Assembly: GCF_910592395.1 (NCBI RefSeq)
Contig: NC_088314.1
Span: 4,276,001 to 4,340,000 of the forward strand
Direction of reading: 5' to 3'
Origin: Lineus longissimus
Lineage: Eukaryota > Nemertea > Pilidiophora > Heteronemertea > Lineidae
DNA: 64,000 bases
Shown piece by piece: positions 49,275 to 60,857 of this stretch. The translations under genes were made by a program, and so were the position numbers. The notes below the pieces were generated by a model. The model worked only from the letters and a program-made list of their open reading frames with translations, did not search any database and was not told where the DNA came from. Each line of letters opens with the position of its first letter. The stretch's first letter is position 1.

Positions 49275-52200
49275 GTAAGTTTTTGTGTTTCATTTTGTTT
49301 TACACAGCATGATATCCGTTTTCATTTAAACGTTAAGCATGTCTTGACACAGTCTAGGTTGTGTCGCTAGTCGGTTTTTCCAGTTTATTCATCCCGTACT
49401 CAACAAATTAACCGCATATTGAAAGGGCTTTTTTGCTTGCTAAGAAGACGTGACATACATCACTTAGCATAAAAAGTACCAGGAGATAGTTAGTGCAGTT
49501 TATCCATAAAGACCATGTAGGCTGGTAGGCTAGTTAGGTTGGATTCTCAAATGATCTAATAATGTCAAATTTCCTTTCAAATAACAAGGCTTTGAAAATA
49601 TGGCGAGAACGTTTTCCGTGAACTAATCATTGCCAGAAAACATGTGCTGTAAGATAACACTTGAAAAGTTGAACGCCTATGCCCATGCCCATGCTGGCAT
49701 GTAGCAACATGATACAAGCAGGGCTACTACTATTATGCAACCATTGCTAAAGGAATGCGGCAGCGATTTTAAATATGTCAAACAAATTCCTCAGTTTTTC
49801 AATTTCCTTTGTCAGGAAAATAATGTAAATTGAGATCGCGGTTATGCCGCAGCGTAATTATCTTATTAACTGAATCATGATACCTACAGCATTCTCGCTG
49901 TTACCCATTTTAACTAAATGGGTAACACTGGACGCGGGTGGCATTTCCATAGCTCCTCAGATGGAACACATGCTGACATGGTCTCTTGTTATTGTTTTAT
50001 TTCTTTCAAATGGAACTGTCCTACTCCTATACATTCTATAGGACCTATGGTTATGATGGAGTATTACAACCTGAAGAACTCGCGGCATTTTTTCAACACT
50101 TGAGGGCCACATCTTCGTGTACATAAATCAAATTGATCAACAATAGTGATCCAATTAATGAAAATGAACTAAAGAGCAGTAACTACTTACTAGGCATGTT
50201 ATATCATTAATAGTGGATTGGCCACGATAGTAATCAGTTATGATTACAGCTATTGGGTGAATCACTGAGATGATTGCTATATTGAGAGCTCTCATCTGAC
50301 CGGGCTCGTTCAGATGGCTCGATTGCAGCAAATGCCATTTATATCTTTATTCCCGTTAGAACGCAACAGTCATGCCTTCTCCCAATTGTCAGTTTGTACA
50401 AAAAAACGAGATCGTTTCCGCCCAGTGCAATGGATTAGTAGCATTATATCCAGCTACAGGTTGCTATTGTGGAGGGAAATGGTCAGTCAGAAGATGGTTT
50501 CCAGAAGAAGAAAAAAAACACCCAACCACTAAATGGGTAACACTGGACGCGGGTGGCAAAAAAACACCCACCGTTGTGAGAATCCTGACCAATGTCGAGA
50601 TGACTCGGACAACGCTGGTCGAGATGACAGTATTTTTCGCTCTCAGATCAGGGTGTATGTGATTCGATTTGTGTACGTCATATTAAGAACGAAATCGAAT
50701 CATTTGCTTTCGCATGTTACCAGAAGCTTCAACCCTGCGCTTGTAACATGCCGAGAACAGGTTATGGTATGTTGTTGTAGTTGCAATTCAACATCTTGCC
50801 TTTGATTTAAGCTCTCAAAGTCTTAGCAACCGGTGAAACTTGTTACAACAATCCCTATTGATAATAAGGCTAACTCAATAATAACATATGCAGGCATGTT
50901 ACAAGGAAATCAAGGGTCGTGAACTGATGAACAAGGGTGATAACACTCTAGTCTGTTTAGGGCGAACGTCTCAGTGTTTTAGCTACCTTAAGGACTCCAT
51001 CCATAGACTTCCAAGTTTCATAGCCTGCCGATATCCATTCATAGGTTGCCAATGTTTCTAGCATAAATAATGAATGACGGAACATCATTATCGAGCAATT
51101 TATGCAATTTGACCTTCAATCAAATCACGCATCGTGTAGACTCTCACGAACGCATTAGAAGGTTGACGAGGACACGTTATACTGCTGCATCATTGGCTTT
51201 ACCTAACGATCTTACTCATCAAACGCTGTTGCTGATATAGCTGATATAGCTGATAAAATTTTGATGAATAAAATTACCCAGGTGTGACGACAAAAAAACA
51301 CTTACTCTTATGTCTCATATCACATTACTACAGCTATCGAAAATAACCAGACATAAGAGTAAGTGTTTTTACATCGTCAAAAAATGCGCTGATTTAGATA
51401 GCAAGTAAACAACTTTAAAGCTTGTTAAATAAGGCGCTAAAAAATCATTGCATGAGGTAGTAGGCTGTCCTATATCTTTAATATTCTAATAATTGCCCGA
51501 CTAAAAAGCATAAATTGAGTAATTGCCCAGCGCTTTGTCTAATTTGAGGCGGAAGTATCATGTGATTGAAATGGTGCCTGTGATGCCACCACAGACCTTG
51601 CGTTTTACCTCGTGGCTTGCAGGGGTTGTGAGACCTGTTTATTGCAGCGGGGGTGGATACATTAAGGGTCGATTTGTGGTGAAGTAAGTACCTGTGGTAC
51701 CTGAGCTGCAAAAGAAGTAATTGCCTCGAATGATAAGATACTAAATACCTCGAACCAGAAATCAAGGTGTGTTTGTTCTGCAATGTTTCATTGATTAACA
51801 TAAAGTTAGCAGCCAGTCAATCGGCAGATTCTAACCTCGCCTCAAAGTCACATTGTTGTACATACTAGTCTCAGGTAGCGTTACCAATTCTTAAGGTATG
51901 GCCAGTTGATTTGTAAACTATATCGCCTCGATCGTTTTGAGGTATCAAAGTCTATTGTTGCGTCACGTTCAACTTAAAATACTTGAATTCAATTAAAAGA
52001 AACAATTAATGCCATTCCAAGAATAAGACTGTCCACTCAGGAAGTGGAAGTAGTTATATCCTGGCACGCGACGATATTGGTACAATGAACTTATCGAACT
52101 TTTAAAACAATCTTTAATTGCTTCGAAAAGGGGAGAGAACGTGATTTCAAGGTGCAGATATTTTGATGAGTATATTTATCATCCGAATACTCATTGCTTT

Positions 52201-55059
52201 CGAACATATCCATCACAAGCAGAGTTTAAAGATACCTCAGACGTTTCTTGTGTGCCCCACACCATTGCGAGTCTTCGTCAGATGCTGCAGTGAGTGGTGA
52301 CGTCAGCCGGTAGCCTTTAGCCTTCAAAGAAACTGCCATGAGAGTGCATTCCCGAGCTGAATGGGGGCTTAAGGAAATGGAGAGCCAGCTGTATAGTCGT
52401 TTTATTGGACCTAGTATGGTTCAGCGTCTCGTGGCACGTTGCTTTTGACCAAGTCATTCAATGACAAACTTCACTACTGGACATTGAAGAAGCATTGGTT
52501 GGGAGACCTTGTGATCCATTGCCTACATTGCGGCCAAACCCACAGCCTAGCCGAAGGCGCCTTCAATCTCTCTCCAATTAGACTTATCACCCTGCAACTC
52601 AGACGATAGCCAAGACTAACGTTATCAATCGCACCAATTGGGCAGAACTATCAGAGAGTAAGTGGGGAAATCAATTTGATAAATTCGTCTGTAAACATTT
52701 TGAAATAGGACCCAAGTGGGTCAAGTGATATGCATGATGAACCTTCGTCCATGGTCAATAACATCACTTAAAAACACAAGTTCATCTAAGGAAATGTTAA
52801 CATGTTAAACCACACAGTTAAGCATCTCTCGTCTGATTAACAGTTTATAGTTCAAAGTAATGAGGTTGGTTCAAATCATATTCGAAGGAACTTTCTCCTC
52901 TCCCCGTCGCTGTAGACTACGGCCCCAGAAACCTAACACCGGGGAGTAACAGTCCAACCATTTGGATTCCTGAACTGGAAATAAAACCTCTACTCCACTC
53001 CCGTCGAATCGAACAACAAAAACAGATTTGATATCACGGCCTGTTGAACCATAAATCGTCACTTAACATTTCGGATGCTGTTCATCATGGGGCAAAATCA
53101 AGGTTCAGGGGACATAACCAAGGTTCAAGTTGATTAGAGCTTGTCGCGTGCCAGGAAAGAGAACTCGGTGGACTAATTACTACCCGGACGCAAACTTGAT
53201 TAAATTTTATCAAAATCTTGCGGCTAAGTAAAGGACAGCAAGAAATAGGAAGAATGGATCTGATTCCCTGAGGATCTTTCCTTTTCTTTTTATGCACGTC
53301 TGGCATGATAGAAGGTTGGTCACTTGGTATCTTTGCACGACAGTCGATCGTGTATGTAGGTCTATATAGTAGATGTAGTTTGACCTGATAGTGCACAGTC
53401 TGTCACCTTCTCAACGACCCACATTCTCCGAATATTTTTTCACAAAGTAGTTTTTAATGAGGGCATTTACTTGTTGACATGTAAACTAAGTGCACAGGGT
53501 TGCCTGTGTTTTTTTGTTATTGTTTTTCTGATCTGACGGTGTAGATTATATGGTTGCTCTGGCTAAGAATTTTATGTAGTCATGCGAATATTGTTACCGA
53601 TACGATGCTTTTGTTAATGTTTTTATAGGCCTAAATGATAACATTATTCATTACATAGAGTTGCATCCTTAGAACGACGGACACAAAAATGCCTACTTAT
53701 ATGAATAATCCTATGGATTCCTTCTCATGAGGTAGGGTTATTATGAAGATCGGGCGTAAGCGCAAGCCTAGCAGTAATTTCTTACAAACATGGCTTCGGG
53801 CAATTGTCGTGTCTGGATGGATCTTAGAGAGAAACAAGAGGTGCATGCAATGACCAAAAAAATTTAAAAGTTCGCCGTAGTTTTGCCTATCACCATTAGT
53901 GGAATGTGTCTGAATTTGTTTATTTCAAGCTTCACACGCTATCTGTCTTTACAAGTGGTTTCGGTGTCAGATTATTTTACACTATCTCTTGAAAAATAAA
54001 CGGAGTGCCTCTGTTGATAAAAGGTCATATGAAAAGGTTCGTTGAAAGCAATTTCGGTGGTGTGTGCCCAGTATCTATACAATTTTCGGCTCCACACAGG
54101 CAGCCGAACATTGAACAGGTTGTCGTCACTTGTCTGAACTAGGTCATCAAACCCCTGTTTATTTCAATTCAGCAGGTGACCTCGCTTCAGCCATTACACT
54201 CGACTCGGTGAACTTCTGTCTAGAATGGTTTCATGTCCTATTTTTTACCACTTCGTTATCTATATCATAAGAGGCTAACGCGATTGTTGATTCTTTGTCG
54301 CCCGGTCACCACCCCCAGCGGGAGTATTTGCCGCCAGGTCATGAACCCCAGCAAGTGCTTGTTGGTAGCAACAATCATTTTGACATTAGCCTGCGCTACT
54401 ATTGTTATCGGTGGCCTCGGAAGACTTCAGCGCACATCTGTGGGATTGTCGACCTACATCATCGAGCCTTAAAGCAGCCCTAGTACGCTCATACATATCA
54501 GCCACATCCAAACCATATGCCCATACTCCACTCCTCCCGGAAAAGAACCCCATCATGTCAGTCTCGGATGTGATATTCATTTTGAAACCTTCGAATGACT
54601 AAGAATAGCTGAACCAGACCCTGAAATGGTAGATGTCGTCCTGGGTAAGCCCCTTCGCCGATGGTTTACCCATAGCCAACGTACCTTACCCTTGGCACTA
54701 CGTTTACCTTGCTAAGCTGATCAAATACACAAACGCTACGTCTTCTAAATGAAAGTTTGATGAGAAGCAGGTTCTTTTGACCTGTTAGCTAGTACTAAAA
54801 ATGATTATTCAATGAACCAAACGAGCTAGCATTTTTCCCCAACCTTGGCCTTCTTTATAAACAAGGTGCAAGAAAAAAGCTTAATAAATTCCAGAAAAAC
54901 CATCTACAAAATACCTGAGAGCGAAGGTTGAGTCACGTTAGCACACCTTTGAGACTATTTCTGTCAGATTTACAACTCGATAATTGACGAGGGGTCACAT
55001 ATGATCAGTTTATTTCTACGTTTTAGTAAAAAAAGTTTACATAAAGCACGAACTCTTCA

Positions 55060-55101
<42 letters not shown>

Positions 55102-58100
55102 GCTACATCTACTACTACTACTACTGCTACTGCTACATCTACTTCATGAACTAGTTAGAGTTATTTTATTCCGTTGTCAGGTGAGGGGGCATCCAGGGAG
55201 AGAGAGGGGTCACGGATAAAATAAATGAGGCACCTCTGTTGCCCCTTGTCAGATGCAAGAGGATTCTGCACTTAATGTAGCCTAATTATTTTGTCACATC
55301 AATTGTTATAAGCCTATGAATATGCTGAATACCATTTTGGTGGGTTAAGATACTGCAAATGAATGTCCCCATCGCTTTTGGGAAGCGTTACAGTCGTATA
55401 AGAAAGAGAAACGTCCTAAATGTAATTGATCAAGCAAAGCCTTTGAACCGAATCGGAGCATTCTGAACGGGTCGATGAAGATACATGTAAATACATCTCC
55501 ATCCAATTCTTTAAAACATGACACATTTTCTTACGTTTTAACCACATGCAGGTGTCTAGCCTCGATAACCCTACACCTTACTTGCTTCTTTCGACATATT
55601 CAATTATGTCCGTAACCTTGCAGGATAAAACTTTTTTTCAACCTTGAAGATTCAACAGTGTAAACAGGCCAGTTAACGAGCTAGAGCCCAAAGGGGTGTG
55701 GACATATTTTTACGAGCCCCGCAAGCAAAATTTCTTCCCATGTGGTATGTTACCTTACGGACCTGAGACCTACTGTAAAGTGATTTAGATCGGGTCTGTG
55801 AAAAGAAGTACCAATGTGTTTGGCCTGTGATGGCACTGTTCGTCCTCATTCAATCAGTGCAGCTTCTTTTCTCATTCTCATAACCGTCTAGTTTATTGAT
55901 GGCAGTAGATATTGCCACGGCACAATTGTATGCTATGCATCATATTCTGACGAGACGGGTGTGATATAGAATACGGCACATGCGGCATCTTTGTACCGAA
56001 AGCTGAAACCGTAAAATAATATCAACATGTTTTTGCAGACGGTCAGTTGTTTTTCTCCCAGCATACTGCATCCGGCAAGCATGTTCCACACTGACTAAGC
56101 AAATGTCACGATTAAAAACGTTACAACAACTTTGATGAGTTGAGTACTAGGATTAGTCGGAGCAATAACATAGCTATTAAAGTAACTGCAAATTATTTTA
56201 TAGCTTACACCTGCGAATGTACTGAAAAACTTTGGTAGGAGGAGGATTCAATTCCTGTCCATATCAATTTCACCAGAGAGGTTTCGAAATAGTTTGCGAT
56301 TTCATAGTGGATAGCAGGACGTTAGGGGCATGAGAAAATGGTTTATCATTGCCTAACAGGGCTGTATTGTATTTAAAGAACGCAATTCGATCTTTGATTA
56401 TTCGACCAAATTGCACAAGAACATCGCATTTCAGGCATTTCATTTGCAAGGTCTGATATCTATACAAATTTTACCGGCATCTCGACAAATTCATTCTCGC
56501 GTGGCGAGGCCCTTCGCATCCTTTCCTCCTCTGCCAGCGCAGTGTCGCTGAACACTTACTGACACCGACACTGTGATCAAAACGCCATTTGCTTTTATTG
56601 AGGGTCTTCTTCTTCGGAGGGTAATGCAGTTAGGTTGATGGATCGCTTACCGATTGGATAAAAGTAAGAATAAATCACCCGGCTTCAGTGCTATGAAATA
56701 TAAATTAATGTGTGGTCATGGTCGTACAAATTCCCGTCGAAATGGTGTGCACATTTAATCACCCTGCATCCACATGCACGTTGCTTAGTCCATGCTAACT
56801 TTGGTTCAATTTGCATACATGATGTCGTACATGGTGTATATTGATTCAGGACGAAGCTAGGTTGGAATTTCCCATGCTTATGTAAACACTGGCCAACAGT
56901 GGCTGAAGAATCTTGAACAGTCAGGAAGACCTTAGCAAAATGTTTATAGAATCATGTGGTAACTCGAGACGTTTCGTCAGGTGCGCACATCTCTGATCGT
57001 GTTCTCTCCCCTTAATATCTTCTTAAGTTCATTATGAGAACCACGATATTCAGAACATGTAGTAATGCTTTAATGTACTGGCGGCTGAAGTCAGCATAGG
57101 GTAGAATCGCATTCAAGCATCGTGCTGGTATCATACTGCACCTCATCAAAATCATGCAGACGTACACTCATGAATGCATGCATTAAATGCAGCTAGTGTT
57201 CCAGACATAGGCGCAAAATATAAGTGAAAGTATGAGAAATTGTACCAGAAGGGCCGTTATCAACTTAATAGCATAGGAACTATTACGTAGACTTAAGTGC
57301 GCACAGCCTAACAGAACGATATGTGATGGGTGCCATCTTCTCAGAGGGCACATTTTCGCCATACCTCATAAGCAAGATTTGAAAGCATAACAGAAAACCG
57401 TGCGGAGTTTCAGACCTAAGGACAGCGTTAGTAACATCACTTCAGGGGAAGGGAAAAGCAATAATTAAAGAGTTAAAAGCTGCGTTTATACGAAATTATA
57501 CTGTAATCACTCGATCTTGGTATAATAAATAATTATGATCAGGAAAAAAAGATACATGTACGTCCGTGTTCGACGAGTACGAGTTTATAGCCGCATCATG
57601 AACTAATCATTTCATCTTACAACCCGTGAGTTATGTTTGATAATTCCTGGCAGCTTTTTCACAGTACCTTCTTGAGTATGTGACGTAGAGTTCAGGAGAG
57701 GTCACAAAAAGTGATAGAGTTTACCTACCTGGAATAGATAGAGTTCACACTGTTTATCATGAGTGTTTAGAAAAACGGCAACCTCAGGTGGTGGTTGCAA
57801 CTACCGTTTATTTCGTAATTATTTAGTGCACAGCAATGACTGGTTGACGTAAACAGTGTTAGCCAATATGATACATGAAGTTGCTGACATTTTGCGATTC
57901 ACCTCTAAGTATCCACCCCTTGGCCCTTTTTCATTGATAGGATACATGAAAATGACTCAACTGACCGCATCCCTATTTCTTACATGTAGACAAATCTGGT
58001 TACCGGGTACAGGCTAAGCCTTCGTCCTAGAAACGACTGGTATATCAGTTCCGTTAAAGGAAGGTGTTATTTCACCTACTGAAGCTATTCTATAACAAAA

Positions 58101-59681
58101 AGTATACCTATTCTCTTCCACAGGAGATCCCGGCAGCAACTGTCCTTCCATCCATCTGCGAGTCCGTCAGGAGTATATCCTCCTGCTCACCAGAACCGCA
58201 GACGGGAGATACGTCCCAACATACTTCCCGGAGGCGTTTACACATGGAACCATGACAGACGTTCTGAAGATGTGCGGGGTGCGATCACTGCACCCCACGC
58301 TCAGCCGTAGGTTTCTTTCTCTACTAAATCAGTTGAGGTTTCGCTTCTTATCGAATTGATAACATCCAATGTTCAACAAATCGTTGCCTTTTTAGATTCA
58401 TTGATAGATCAGAAACCAACTGCCATCTATGAAGCTTAAGCTTAAAGTTGTCAGGCAGCCGTCCTCAAATCACTGGCTTTCTGTCGGGGAAGCCGATCGG
58501 TATTTTGTATATCATGAAGTTCTGATGAATGGAAAGGGGTCTGAAGCTCGCTCTCTGGATGTTCTTTAGAAATCAGCGATCTTTACTCATCTTATAGTGG
58601 TCACAAGACAGTTTTTAATAATATGTATCAAAGTGGTTGGGATCCGCGGACTTTTTGCTATTGAAACCTAGTCTTTAAGGTATCAATTCTTGCCATTATC
58701 TTCTAATTTTCCTCCATCAGGCGACGAGCGCATTTTGATGTCATGTGGCGCCGTTAGCCATGGGGACTGCATACCCCATGAACCTCATATCAAGCCACCT
58801 ATAACAACACCACAACCTCAGATCGTTGCTCCAACAACGACACCTGCTGCAGAAGTGAAATTACAACCAAAAATGGAGCAAAAAAGTACCAAAATGCCTA
58901 TGACAACTACAGGGAGAACGACAACATCCATGTTACCAACTGCGACAACCATGGAAGAAGTCGAAACTGCGACAACCGCGACGACAACGAAAACGAAATC
59001 GACGACGATGTCAGCACCCACAATGAAATCGGAAAAGTCGCCATCAAAGGAAAAGGAGCGGCAGAAGATGAATCGGAATTCGAAATATGAATCGAGCGAT
59101 CCACGAGATGAGCCGAATGATGCTATGGGTATGACGGTCGAGGTGATGAGTGAGCCAGTCGCTACACAGACCAAGTCCAAGTCAGGTCAGTGTGCATTAC
59201 TAGTATACTCAAGAATTAATGGAGGATATCGATAGAAAATAATCCTTCCCCTCCCTTGGCTCCCCATTTCCTCGCATTAAGACTATACCAAATTTTATCA
59301 GATGGCACAACTAAAAGCATTAAGACAAATATGTTGTCTTCATGTTTGTGACAATTGTCCTCAGACACGTCAGAACGTCTAAAAGTATCGAGGAGTGGGA
59401 AAAGTGACAATGGTGCTACCTTGCAACCAGTCTACACTACAAAGATCCCTGGTTACAAGAAATGATAGATAGCATACTCGATTGATATTCCGCTACTGTT
59501 ATACGCACATTGATGAAAATGATTTTGCCTTTCAGAGGAGAAGAAAACCATTGAAAAGAAGGAAAAGCGGGAACCAGCCCTAGATGCCGTCGTGGACAGC
59601 AAAGGCTCTGCCGAAGCACTGCGAATATCGATTGCATGTGTTGTAATGACGCTGGTAGTGACACTATTAATGAAGCAATGA
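48995..59681 (+). CDS. Secreted/GPI-anchored NTR-like protein with Thr-rich stalk (four exons)
   Basis: Four exons join in frame to 357 residues. Residues 1-25 form a signal peptide (hydrophobic core LISLCSTFFFILQSG) ending before Cys26, which would be the first mature residue. Six cysteines follow (CSVPF, VYCIYKG, SNCPS, KMCGV, MSCGA, GDCIP). The pattern strand-rich IYKGE...NLTVSTVG, then NC...VRQEYILLLTR, then the closing Cys pair is that of NTR domains (netrin, TIMP and C345C families), which bind proteases, growth factors or receptors. The chain continues with a Thr/Lys-rich stalk (about 185-300) and ends in SKGSAEALRISIACVVMTLV and VTLLMKQ, a hydrophobic tail with almost no cytoplasmic residues, as in GPI-anchored proteins. 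A specific family name cannot be given; a short-tailed transmembrane protein is the alternative. A protease-inhibitor role is not supported because the TIMP CxC start is absent. Confidence 0.8.
49913..50558 (+). repeat. Exact 31-bp direct repeat pair, 615 bp apart
   Basis: ACTAAATGGGTAACACTGGA continuing CGCGGGTGGCA is found at 49913-49943 and 50528-50558 without mismatch. The first copy is part of a palindrome (TTACCCATTT-taact-AAATGGGTAA, 49900-49924); the second is not. Both can be read TKWVTLDAGG. Confidence 0.85.
51285..51379. mobile_element. 95-bp inverted-repeat element / hairpin
   Basis: The arms are about 31 nt: TGACGACAAAAAAACACTTA-CTCTTATGTCT and the reverse complement of AGACATAAGAGTAAGTGTTT-TTACATCGTCA, with a four-base mismatch block and otherwise perfect pairing. 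The loop is about 33 nt. It fits a tiny MITE, or a pre-miRNA-like hairpin if transcribed. Confidence 0.7.
55061..55143 (+). repeat. (CTA)n microsatellite
   Basis: About 28 trinucleotides of CTA with interruptions CTGCTACAT repeated twice. It lies in an intron. The Leu-rich frame across it is an artefact. Confidence 0.95.
58124..58306 (+). CDS. NTR-like gene exon 2: second half of domain
   Basis: Acceptor ctcttccacag, donor GTAGGT at 58307; phase 1 to 1. The split codon gives Gly, then DPGSNCPSIHLRVRQEYILL, LTRTADGRYVPTYFPEAFTH and DVLKMCGVRSLHPTLS. VRQEYILLL is the characteristic NTR strand, and the reading is continuous only in this phase. The open frame beginning at 58064 is an out-of-phase shadow. 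Confidence 0.88.
58307..58720 (+). other. Intron 2-3 of NTR-like gene (414 bp)
   Basis: Bounded by GTAGGT and ctccatcag; nothing else was recognised. Confidence 0.75.
58721..59185 (+). CDS. NTR-like gene exon 3: last cysteines and Thr-rich stalk
   Basis: Acceptor cctccatcag, donor GTCAGT at 59186; phase 1 to 1. RDERILMSCGAVSHGDCIPH closes the domain. The remainder is rich in Thr, Pro, Lys and Glu (TTPQPQIVAPTTTPAAE, TTTGRTTTSM, TATTATTTKTKSTT), expected to be O-glycosylated and extended, turning basic towards its end. Confidence 0.88.
59186..59535 (+). other. Intron 3-4 of NTR-like gene (350 bp) with a possible alternative last exon
   Basis: A phase-1 acceptor (ttgtcctcag) at 59364 opens a 33-codon frame to TGA at 59463-59465 (DTSERLKVSRSGKSDNGATL...). 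If used it would replace the hydrophobic tail. Confidence 0.45.
59536..59681 (+). CDS. NTR-like gene exon 4: hydrophobic tail and stop
   Basis: Acceptor tgcctttcag; phase 1; TGA at 59679-59681. It encodes EEKKTIEKKEKREPALDAVV then DSKGSAEALRISIACVVMTL VVTLLMKQ. Small residues SKGSA ahead of the hydrophobic run give plausible GPI omega sites. Confidence 0.85.
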
Positions 59682-60644
59682 ACGTTCTGTTTTGCTGATA
59701 GTGATTAGTTCTGACTTTTTTACAAGGCTTTGCGAGAAGCATACTTACTCGGGTATGGATATCATTTATGGGGTATCATATCTGTTTCTGGAGGCGAGGG
59801 AAAAAGACTAGAAAACATCATACATCTACATAAAGAAATACCCCTAGTTAAGGCTTGGTCCTGGGAGCCCTGCGTTGGGTATACTGGTAGAAAGGTACGG
59901 CCTGGGTTCTAGAGGACAACCAATCGAAAAACGGCAAGCCGTTATTGCTAGACATTGAAAATGTAGAATCTTGATATTCAAAACGGAGCAGGTACTGCCG
60001 TCTTTCCTCAGCTCCTCGCATATCTAGCAATTTATTCGAGATAACATAGAAGACTATGGGTAGTGTATATAAATTAATATCTCTTTAACATGTTTGTGGA
60101 TGATGTAGTGAATCAACGAAAGGAGGACGCGTCTGAGCGAGGGGCCGCTCCTAGCGTCCGGGTCGACCAGAATTGATATTGATTGGTTTTTTACTTATTT
60201 TCAACAAACTGCAACAAATGATTATTTTACATACAACTGAAAAGGATAGAACACAGCACATACTGTTAGGGGACGTGCTATTATCTGTAAATAATTTTGA
60301 AATAAATTGTATTCGATACTCACTATTGTGATGCTACCGATGACAAAATGGACAAAATCTAAAACAATCGATACAACAATGCAACAATACAACAATTACA
60401 TTGTAAACATTTCAAAAGAATGTATCGTCTGGGACAGATCGGCAAGTACACGTATCATTATTTCGTGTAACCTGGTGGACACTACGCGACTCATTTTACA
60501 ACTGTCCCGCCATACTGTTATGCATGGGGACACTTAGTCATGTAGAACGGACCGAATCCCAACGACGGACCAGTTTACGAAGCATTCTCACAGCCTAACT
60601 TCGAATGAGATTTTACACATCGGGATAGTAAGAACGCCTTATGG
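59682..60644. other. Interval between convergent genes (3' ends)
   Basis: AATAAA on the + strand at 60301-60306 could serve the NTR-like gene. TTTATT at 60031-60036 (AATAAA on the minus strand) could serve the channel gene, so the two 3' ends may overlap. A GC-rich hairpin lies at 60125-60159. Confidence 0.45.
60125..60159. other. GC-rich nested hairpin
   Basis: GGACGC-gtct-GAGCG-aggggc-CGCTC-cta-GCGTCC forms an 11-bp stem with a small internal loop and a 6-nt loop, in a local patch much richer in GC than its surroundings. The fold is possible on either strand. Function unknown. Confidence 0.7.
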
Positions 60645-60857
60645 TTATGCTAAGCAATGATTAGACGTGAACCAACGGCACCAATAATGCAGCCAATAGA
60701 AAATGTTGAACAACGTGAAGGCAAACGGAAACAAAAATCTCGACGCTAGTTCTACTTTTTCGGCAGGTGTCTTAGCCTTGTTGTTCTTCGGGGGAAATCT
60801 GAATTTGTCTCTTCTTTGATAAGTTTGACTGTCGGCCATTTCGACATCAGTATCAAC
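60645..60857 (-). CDS. Channel exon g: end of M3-M4 loop, M4 and stop
   Basis: Acceptor ctcttctttcag; phase 0; TAA at 60645-60647. It encodes VDTDVEMADSQTYQRRDKFR, FPPKNNKAKTPAEKVELASR, FLFPFAFTLFNIFYWLHYWC and a short tail RWFTSNHCLA. The M4 pattern (FP.AF..FN..YW) is diagnostic. Confidence 0.92.
   Translation of the reverse strand, partial: VDTDVEMADSQTYQRRDKFRFPPKNNKAKTPAEKVELASRFLFPFAFTLFNIFYWLHYWCRWFTSNHCLA

Larger units (their letters stand above)
49275..58123 (+). other. 8.8-kb intron of NTR-like gene
   Basis: GTAAGT to ttccacag. Contents seen: an exact 31-bp repeat at 49913-49943 and 50528-50558, a 95-bp inverted-repeat element at 51285-51379, a (CTA)n microsatellite at 55061-55143, and short PPG-containing translated segments near 54300-54590. 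No other gene was identified. Confidence 0.65.

Noticed and set aside
50372-50662. 96-codon frame with cysteines (NCQ, QCNG, CYCGGKW) as an extra exon of the NTR-like gene
   Set aside because: A good acceptor exists at about 50392, but its phase does not match exon 1, and the direct exon 1-exon 2 join already gives a continuous NTR-like domain.
55001-55219. Leu-rich 72-codon frame
   Set aside because: Translation of the (CTA)n microsatellite; no coding support.
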